Of a stretch of 9,480 nucleotides of DNA, positions 5,147-9,480 are shown in pieces. The stretch is taken from the NCBI GenBank assembly GCA_003105305.1, contig PQAQ01000145.1, forward strand, positions 1-9,480, written 5' to 3'. The notes under the pieces are model-generated. The model worked only from the letters and a program-made list of their open reading frames with translations, had not been told where the DNA came from and did not search any database. The first letter of the stretch is position 1. Every line of letters starts with the position of its first letter. The translations under genes and the position numbers were made by a program. The stretch comes from Candidatus Methylomirabilota bacterium. Lineage in GTDB: Bacteria; Methylomirabilota; Methylomirabilia; Methylomirabilales; Methylomirabilaceae.

Positions 5147-6775
5147 TTAGCCCAGAGCTGATCTGTTCTTCATACGATGAACGACGGCGCCCAGGCGCTG
5201 CATTGGAGCCGAGTAGGTCCCGGGCGGGATGACCGTCTCGATCAGGATGGTAGCCGTCACATCCTCCAACGCCTCCACCAGAACCCGCTCAAGCTCTTCT
5301 GGCGTACCGACTCGGAAGGCGCGGCCCCCCAGGCTTTCGGCCAACCGCACATAATCGGGGGTCGGCAACTCATACGATCGGGCCGGTTCATCCATCGCCG
5401 CCAACATCCCATGGCTTCGATTGTTGAAGAGGATCACAATGGCGGGCAGGCCAAGGCGCACGCACGTCACCAGGTCCAGGCCGGTCATGAGAAAGGCCCC
5501 ATCCCCAACCAGGGCGATGGGTCGCCGCCCCGGTTCGGCCAAGCCTGCGCCGATGGCCGCCGGCACCGCGAAGCCCATGCTGGAGTAGTAGCCCGGCCCC
5601 AGGAACATATCGGTCTCCAACTCCACGCTGGCGAAGAGCGCATCGCCCACATCGGCCGCATAGAAGACCGGACGACCGGCCGCCACCCGGTTGAGCACGG
5701 CAATGATAGCGTCAGGCGTCAGCGTCTCAGTCGGGGTTGGTTCAGGCAGTGGCGGTGGCGGCAGTGGCTCCACCCGCCTCGGAGGCTCCGGCAGGGCGAG
5801 GAGCGCATCCATCAGATCCTCGAGGCTTACATCCGGGAACCGGTGGTAGCTGACGGTTACCCCCTCATGAACGGCCGAAATGACCCTGCGCCGATCAAAT
5901 CGAGCCGTGTACAAGCCCGTATTCACATCGGTCATCCGGGCGCCAAGCATCAGGACGCAGTCGGCCGACTCCAGCACCTTGCGGGCCCGTGGCGATCCGA
6001 TCTCGCCGAGATAGTTTCCGGCAAAGAGGGGGTGCTGTTCGGGGAAGACCGCCTTACCATCCAGGGATGTGGCCACAGGCAGCCCGTAGCGCTCGGCAAG
6101 CGTGACCAGCTTGTCATGCAGCCGAAAGCGACGGATCTCGGCGCCCGCATAGATGGCCGGCTGCTCCGCCACCCGAATACGGGCGAGGACCTCGGCCAGC
6201 GCCTCGTTCGCAGCGCGCTCGTCTTTCAGTCTGATGTCCGACGTGCGTCTGGCGGGTACGGGCACATCCGCCCGTATCAGATCCCGCGGGATCTCGATGT
6301 AGCCGGGACGTTTCGTACGCAGGACGCTGTCGATCACGCGATCCGCCTCGGCAATAGCATGGGCCGGGTCATCAAGGGCCACGGCGGCGCCTGTCACCTC
6401 ACGGTAGACGCGGAGCTGGCTGGCGAAATTTTTAACCCGATGATGCAGGAGGGCATCGGGGTCTCTATGAGCAATCTCCGGCGCGCCGGAGAGGACGAGC
6501 ACCGGCGAGCGCTCGGCGTAGGCCTGTGCGGTGGCGTTGACCATATTCAGGGCGCCCGCGCCCCAGGTCACCGCAGCCACACCCAGGCCCCGGACCCGCG
6601 CATAGGCGTCGGCCGCGTACCCCACCGACGGCTCATGGGTGAGAATCACCGGCTCAATCCCCGGCTCCTCCTCCAACGCGCGGAAGAACGGCAGGAAGAA
6701 GTCGCCCGGCAGGCCGAAGACATGCCGCACTCCGGCTTCCTTAAATCGCCCGAACAGATACCGACACAGCTCCAT
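5147..6775 (-). CDS. Thiamine diphosphate-dependent 2-keto acid decarboxylase, indolepyruvate/phenylpyruvate decarboxylase-like
   Basis: The 542-residue protein has the full three-domain layout. The N-terminal Pyr domain (about 1-165) has GLPGDFFLPFF, the cofactor-activating Glu48 in THEPSVGYAADAYARVRG, and the HH pair at 111-112 that marks keto acid decarboxylases. A middle domain (about 180-325) is followed by a Pro-rich linker (330-347). The PP domain (350-542) carries the GDG...NN diphosphate motif at 424-426 and 451-452. The text resembles Azospirillum IpdC/phenylpyruvate decarboxylase (about 545 residues), including NN-x-S-x-x-M after the motif and Leu458 where pyruvate decarboxylases have a catalytic Glu. 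Expected reaction: decarboxylation of an aromatic or aliphatic 2-keto acid to an aldehyde; the substrate cannot be told from sequence. The ATG at 6775 has no good ribosome site; a TAAAAT hexamer ends six bases before it. Acetolactate-synthase-like alternatives are less likely given the HH pair. Confidence 0.8.
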   Translation of the reverse strand: MELCRYLFGRFKEAGVRHVFGLPGDFFLPFFRALEEEPGIEPVILTHEPSVGYAADAYARVRGLGVAAVTWGAGALNMVNATAQAYAERSPVLVLSGAPEIAHRDPDALLHHRVKNFASQLRVYREVTGAAVALDDPAHAIAEADRVIDSVLRTKRPGYIEIPRDLIRADVPVPARRTSDIRLKDERAANEALAEVLARIRVAEQPAIYAGAEIRRFRLHDKLVTLAERYGLPVATSLDGKAVFPEQHPLFAGNYLGEIGSPRARKVLESADCVLMLGARMTDVNTGLYTARFDRRRVISAVHEGVTVSYHRFPDVSLEDLMDALLALPEPPRRVEPLPPPPLPEPTPTETLTPDAIIAVLNRVAAGRPVFYAADVGDALFASVELETDMFLGPGYYSSMGFAVPAAIGAGLAEPGRRPIALVGDGAFLMTGLDLVTCVRLGLPAIVILFNNRSHGMLAAMDEPARSYELPTPDYVRLAESLGGRAFRVGTPEELERVLVEALEDVTATILIETVIPPGTYSAPMQRLGAVVHRMKNRSALG

Positions 6776-6781
6776 CGTCAG

Positions 6782-6787
6782 ATTTTA
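6782..6787 (-). promoter_or_regulatory. Possible -10 box just before the decarboxylase gene
   Basis: On the minus strand TAAAAT lies exactly six bases before the ATG at 6775, matching the spacing in front of brnT and hicA. No convincing -35 box is found 16-18 bases upstream. The start also lacks a Shine-Dalgarno site, which favours a leaderless internal transcript over simple read-through, but the evidence is thin. Confidence 0.25.
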
Positions 6788-6822
6788 GCTCACTGCTACC
6801 CGGTCGATTACGAATAACCCGT

Positions 6823-7221
6823 TCAGAGCCAGAATACTTTTACCGTCTTCTCCACAGCTTTGAATTCTGGATCGCCGGTGTAGAGATCGGCCTTCTTGTG
6901 TTGCGCCAGAGCGGCGGCGAAGCAGTCGGCCAGCGACATCTTGCCGGACGCCTTGATCCCGCCGGCAAGCTCCGCAAGCGCCTGATCGGCAGGGACAACT
7001 TCAAGCGGAAGGCCGAGCAGTTTGTGCCGGACCTCGATCCAGCGCTCTGCCCCGACTTTTCGCTCCACCATATACCGTACCTCCGCCCAGTTCGGGGTGG
7101 CGATAAAAAGAATCTGATCGGTCTGGGCGGCCTTCTCAAACAGATCGAGGACCTTTTCGCAGCCCCTCTCTTTGAACAGAAAGGCAAGCACCGCGTAGCT
7201 ATCGAGTACGGCTCGTCTCAA
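6823..7221 (-). CDS. PIN-domain ribonuclease toxin (VapC-like)
   Basis: The 132-residue protein has the acidic PIN active site: Asp7 in VLDSYAVLAFLF, Glu in PNWAEVRYMV, Asp in MSLADCFAAALA and Asp in YTGDPEF. The length is typical of VapC toxins, which cut tRNA or other RNA at the ribosome. The start is TTG at 7221-7219, inside the end of the antitoxin gene (23-base overlap). Homologous N-termini begin about here, AGAGG lies six bases upstream, and no ATG or GTG precedes it in frame. The rare start and the overlap suggest low, coupled translation of the toxin. The pair is VapBC-like with an AbrB-type antitoxin. The decarboxylase gene follows 47 bases later. Confidence 0.9.
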   Translation of the reverse strand: MRRAVLDSYAVLAFLFKERGCEKVLDLFEKAAQTDQILFIATPNWAEVRYMVERKVGAERWIEVRHKLLGLPLEVVPADQALAELAGGIKASGKMSLADCFAAALAQHKKADLYTGDPEFKAVEKTVKVFWL

Positions 7222-7462
7222 GATCGGCCTCTTCGCGCTCCTTGTCTCTGGCCCGTTCCTTCAGCAGTTCTGCTGTAACGGAAGTCTTGCTTTTGAGCAT
7301 ACCGCAGACGCTCCGGATGTACTCCGGCGTTACAGGCTGAAAGACGATTTCGCTATTGCGCTCGATAAAGCAGATCTTTGTGCCAGGCTTGATGCCGTAC
7401 TTGCGGCGCAGCCGCGACGGCACAACAAGTTGGCCCTTACTTGTCACATGCGCCGTTTCCAT
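7199..7462 (-). CDS. AbrB/MazE-type (SpoVT-AbrB fold) antitoxin
   Basis: The 87-residue protein starts METAHVTSKGQLVVPSRLRRKYGIKPGTKICFIE, the swapped-hairpin AbrB DNA-binding domain (about 1-45). The rest, ending in the charged KERARDKEREEADLETSR, is the likely toxin-binding tail. It should neutralise the PIN toxin encoded directly downstream and repress the shared promoter. The ATG at 7462 has GGAGGAG seven bases upstream; the in-frame GTG at 7480 lies upstream of that site and is rejected. The stop falls 23 bases inside the toxin gene. Confidence 0.9.
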   Translation of the reverse strand: METAHVTSKGQLVVPSRLRRKYGIKPGTKICFIERNSEIVFQPVTPEYIRSVCGMLKSKTSVTAELLKERARDKEREEADLETSRTR

Positions 7463-7493
7463 TACCGAACTCCTCCACACTTTATGTATATGT

Positions 7494-7515
7494 CTTACGA
7501 TATTTATTTAGTAAG
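7494..7515. promoter_or_regulatory. Operator-like inverted repeat in the AbrB-PIN promoter
   Basis: CTTAC (7494-7498) and GTAAG (7511-7515) form a 5-bp inverted repeat with a 12-base AT-rich spacer. It overlaps the -10 box and most of the spacer of the predicted promoter, fitting autorepression by the AbrB-type antitoxin. Confidence 0.45.
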
Positions 7516-7525
7516 GCATTGTCAA
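7497..7525 (-). promoter_or_regulatory. Promoter of the AbrB-PIN operon
   Basis: Reading leftward, -35 TTGACA (7525-7520) and -10 TATCGT (7502-7497) are 17 bases apart. Transcription should begin near 7490, leaving a leader of nearly 30 bases that contains the GGAGGAG ribosome site. It lies in the most AT-rich gap of the window (7481-7593). Confidence 0.65.
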
Positions 7526-7563
7526 TCAAATATTTATGTTGTCTGCATGGATATCATCCACGA

Positions 7564-7584
7564 CGTGAATAACAGTCATTCACG
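7564..7584. repeat. Perfect inverted repeat CGTGAAT-N7-ATTCACG
   Basis: Seven-base arms at 7564-7570 and 7578-7584 flank a seven-base spacer, just past the stop of the Dph6-like gene. No T tract follows on either strand, so it does not look like an intrinsic terminator. The size and symmetry suit a binding site for a dimeric regulator, acting perhaps on the AbrB-PIN promoter about 40 bases to the left. Confidence 0.45.
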
Positions 7585-7593
7585 ATGAGAACG

Positions 7594-8310
7594 TCAATCC
7601 GGAACCGTGGTCCCTGGCAGCAGGTCGGCGAAGATGAAGCCGTCTCGGGCAACGACCTCCCCAAGGCTCACCGGGATCGGATAGGCAAACATCGGTCCGG
7701 CGCAGGCGAAGGTGTGAAACTCCCCCCGCTCGCCGCAGGGATCCACTTCATCGGGCAAATCCTCCACCAGGTTGCCGTCGAACAGACGTCCGGCGTACGA
7801 GGGGGAGAGCTTGTTCGGATCAACGCACGTAATTCGGGCTTTGAGTCCGGCGTGTACCATCTCGTCCGCGAGGGTTCGCGTTGACCGACCCCACAGCGGA
7901 AACAGCGGCGTGAGCCCGGTGCCCTGCATCCGGCTCTCGCGATACTGCCGGACATCCTCGAGAAAGAGATCACCGAAGGCGACATGCGTGATCTTGAGTT
8001 GCGCGCGGGCCTCCGCCAGGGCTCGGCCCATCGCCTCTTCGTAGGCCGCATTCGAGCAGGGCCAGGGGAGCGGCACTTCGATCAGCGGCAGCCCGGCGGC
8101 TCGCGCCTGCGCCTCGACCAGTTCGCGCCGGACGGCGTGCATGGCCACGCGGTCGAACGCCTCGTTGAACGTCGTGAGCAGCCCCGCCACCTCGACCTCA
8201 CCCGCCTGCCGCAAGGCGTGAAGCGCCCAGGCCGAGTCTTTCCCGCTGCTCCAGGCGACCAGCGCCCGCGGATGGTTCGTCAACACGGCATCCTGTGTCA
8301 CGTCGAGCAC
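7594..8310 (-). CDS. Dph6-like ATP-pyrophosphatase (diphthine-ammonia ligase family, PF01902)
   Basis: The 238-residue protein has the PP-loop SSGKDSAW at 21-28, which binds ATP and adenylates a substrate. The family signatures GTGLTPLFPLWG and GERGEFHTFACAGPMF follow. In archaea and eukaryotes this family performs the last amidation of diphthamide on EF-2. Bacteria lack that modification, so the bacterial substrate is unknown. An upstream ATG at 8349 would overlap the kinase gene by 52 bases; I prefer the GTG at 8310, which has AGGGG seven bases upstream and overlaps the kinase stop by 13 bases. A further GTG at 8301 overlaps the stop as GTGA but is badly spaced from any ribosome site. The overlap implies coupled translation with the kinase. 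Confidence 0.85.
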   Translation of the reverse strand: MLDVTQDAVLTNHPRALVAWSSGKDSAWALHALRQAGEVEVAGLLTTFNEAFDRVAMHAVRRELVEAQARAAGLPLIEVPLPWPCSNAAYEEAMGRALAEARAQLKITHVAFGDLFLEDVRQYRESRMQGTGLTPLFPLWGRSTRTLADEMVHAGLKARITCVDPNKLSPSYAGRLFDGNLVEDLPDEVDPCGERGEFHTFACAGPMFAYPIPVSLGEVVARDGFIFADLLPGTTVPD

Positions 8311-9179
8311 GTCTTGTCCCCTAACCCCTCGAGGCCGATCTGGCCACATTTCTTCCCAGCCAGGCGGCAGGCGTGCGACAGCGCCTCAGCTAACCCCAGG
8401 CCCTTGAGGCAGGCGTCGATCAGTGCGGCGTTAAACGTATCGCCCGCCCCCAGCGTATCCTTGACCTCTACGGGCGGATACGCAGGGCTGTGATGCATCG
8501 TCCCCCATCTATCAAGCCCATAGGCGCCTTCGTCGCCCCATGGGAGGACCAGATCGGCCTTGGGGGCTTGCTCCCGCATCCGCAGCAAGAAGGATTGGGG
8601 CGCATCAAACCCGCAGTGGCCGACATAGGCGCGCGAAAAGATCAGCAGCGTCGCGTCCGCAAAAACCGCTTCAATGCCGGGACGCGGTTTTTCAATCTCG
8701 ACCGAATACGAAAGGTCCGGGCGGCTTTCGCGGAGACGGCGGATCATACGGCCTGTCTGCAACCCATCGCGAGTTTCCAAGTGGATCCAGCCGAACGGCG
8801 TCAGATCAATCCGCCGAAAGTCTTCATCGGTGTACTCGGGCAGGTCTCGGTAATGTACGATCGTCCGTGATCCGCCTTTAAGACTCAGCAGGACAGATGA
8901 GGTCGGCGGTCGACCGCAAACACGACGGCAAGCGGTCAGATCGATGTGATAGCGAGCCAAGCGCTCAAGGATCGAAGCCGCCTCCGGACTGTCCGCCAGC
9001 ACGCCGCCGAAGGCGCAGGCGTGGCCCAGTTGGCTGAGGACCACCAGGGTATTGGCAGCGTTGCCGCCCGGGCTGATACGAAGCCCTTCGGCGCGAACCT
9101 CGGCATCCTCACCAGGATAGCGCGCAACGGTGAAAATCAGGTCAAGTGTCGCAGTACCGACGGCCAGGATGCGCGCCAT
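8298..9179 (-). CDS. PfkB-family sugar kinase, ketohexokinase-like
   Basis: The 293-residue protein follows animal ketohexokinase (fructokinase, about 298 residues) nearly from end to end: VGTATLDLI, YPGEDAEVRA, GGNAAN at 38-43, SRTIVHYRDLP, WIHLE, SVEIEKPR, VKDTLGAGDTFNA at 239-250 and AGKKCG near the C-terminus. The catalytic base is Asp247 in GAGD. By alignment from memory, Asp13, Asn40 and Asn43 match human Asp15, Asn42 and Asn45, which contact fructose, and Asp25 matches the clasp Asp27 of the partner subunit. This supports phosphorylation of a ketohexose at C1, though another sugar or nucleoside is possible. The ATG at 9179 has only a weak GAGAAG ribosome site, and the gene follows the cupin gene by 27 bases. 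Confidence 0.88.
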   Translation of the reverse strand: MARILAVGTATLDLIFTVARYPGEDAEVRAEGLRISPGGNAANTLVVLSQLGHACAFGGVLADSPEAASILERLARYHIDLTACRRVCGRPPTSSVLLSLKGGSRTIVHYRDLPEYTDEDFRRIDLTPFGWIHLETRDGLQTGRMIRRLRESRPDLSYSVEIEKPRPGIEAVFADATLLIFSRAYVGHCGFDAPQSFLLRMREQAPKADLVLPWGDEGAYGLDRWGTMHHSPAYPPVEVKDTLGAGDTFNAALIDACLKGLGLAEALSHACRLAGKKCGQIGLEGLGDKTCST

Positions 9180-9206
9180 ACAGCTTCTCGTGCCGTGGCA
9201 ACCGGA

Positions 9207-9479
9207 TCAGTCAAACCGGTAATACTTGTTGACGGGGCGACGGATGTCCCAGGTACAGGTCATCCCGGTCGGAAATACAACGAGATCGCCCTTCCCGACC
9301 TGTACCGGCTCCTCTCCATCAGGCGTTACGACAACCTCCCCTTCTAAAAAATAGCAGGTCTCCGCGCTGTCGTAGCTCCAGGGAAAGATCGACACCTCTT
9401 TACTCCAGGTCGGCCAGCGTGCGACCCCAAGCGCCGCAAGCCGCTCCGAAGAGGGGTTGCGCTCGATCCGAATCTTCAT
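9207..9479 (-). CDS. Small single-domain cupin protein (Cupin_3/DUF861-like)
   Basis: The 90-residue protein is one cupin barrel. ETCYFLEGEVVVTPDGEEPVQVGKGDLVVFPTG covers cupin motif 1 and the glycine turn, and MTCTWDIRRPVNKYYRF covers motif 2. The N-terminus carries WPTWSKEVSIFPWSY, characteristic of a conserved small family often annotated only as cupin domain-containing. The usual metal-binding histidines of motif 1 are absent (YDSAETCYFLEGE); Glu and Cys occupy that region, so metal use is uncertain. It could isomerise or bind a sugar-like ligand for the kinase next door, but no reaction is known to me. The ATG at 9479 sits at the window edge, so its ribosome site is not visible; homologues of this type have about this length, so the gene looks complete. 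Confidence 0.8.
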   Translation of the reverse strand: MKIRIERNPSSERLAALGVARWPTWSKEVSIFPWSYDSAETCYFLEGEVVVTPDGEEPVQVGKGDLVVFPTGMTCTWDIRRPVNKYYRFD

Positions 9480-9480
9480 C

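Noticed and set aside
5177..6817. Open plus-strand frame of 546 codons
   Set aside because: It is antisense to the thiamine diphosphate enzyme and shows no family-like motifs; it reflects GC-rich codon bias.
8311..8349. ATG at 8349 as start of the Dph6-like gene
   Set aside because: It would overlap the kinase gene by 52 bases without a ribosome site; the GTG at 8310 has AGGGG at proper spacing.

Overview
The window is a GC-rich, gene-dense bacterial chromosome segment. It uses GTG and TTG starts, has clear Shine-Dalgarno sites and recognisable sigma70-type promoters. Nothing fixes the organism. The mix of metabolic genes with stacked toxin-antitoxin (TA) loci would suit an environmental bacterium, for example of the NC10/Methylomirabilota or a similar deep lineage, but that is a weak guess. 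I see no rRNA, tRNA, CRISPR array or insertion sequence.

Left part (1-2250): the 5' end of an AmmeMemoRadiSam-type radical SAM gene (minus strand, cut by the window edge) lies divergent from an NAD-type malic enzyme gene of the E. coli MaeA/SfcA class. The intergenic space holds a rightward intrinsic terminator with no gene in front of it, then a strong promoter for malic enzyme overlapped by an operator-like inverted repeat.

Middle (2250-4140): two TA loci in tandem. The BrnT/BrnA locus has a frameshift at toxin codon 7 and an intact antitoxin. The HicA/HicB locus is intact, with a promoter and an operator-like repeat. In both, the -10 box ends six bases before the ATG and no Shine-Dalgarno site is visible, which suggests leaderless mRNAs. 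About 450 bp of non-coding sequence with short shuffled repeats separates them. A small flavin-reductase-like (PPOX-fold) gene of actinobacterial appearance follows.

Right part (4685-9479, all minus strand): two gene sets read leftward. The first is AbrB-type antitoxin, PIN toxin, an IpdC/phenylpyruvate decarboxylase-like thiamine diphosphate enzyme, and a tandem-CBS protein; its own promoter and operator lie in an AT-rich gap at 7481-7593. The second is a tight cluster of small cupin, PfkB kinase strikingly like animal ketohexokinase, and a Dph6-like ATP-pyrophosphatase.

The most interesting points are the frameshifted brnT beside an intact brnA, the leaderless promoter geometry, the Asp-to-Gly change in the malic enzyme nucleotide site, the orphan terminator (possible small RNA), and the cupin/ketohexokinase/Dph6-like cluster. 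I did not find a convincing entirely new system.
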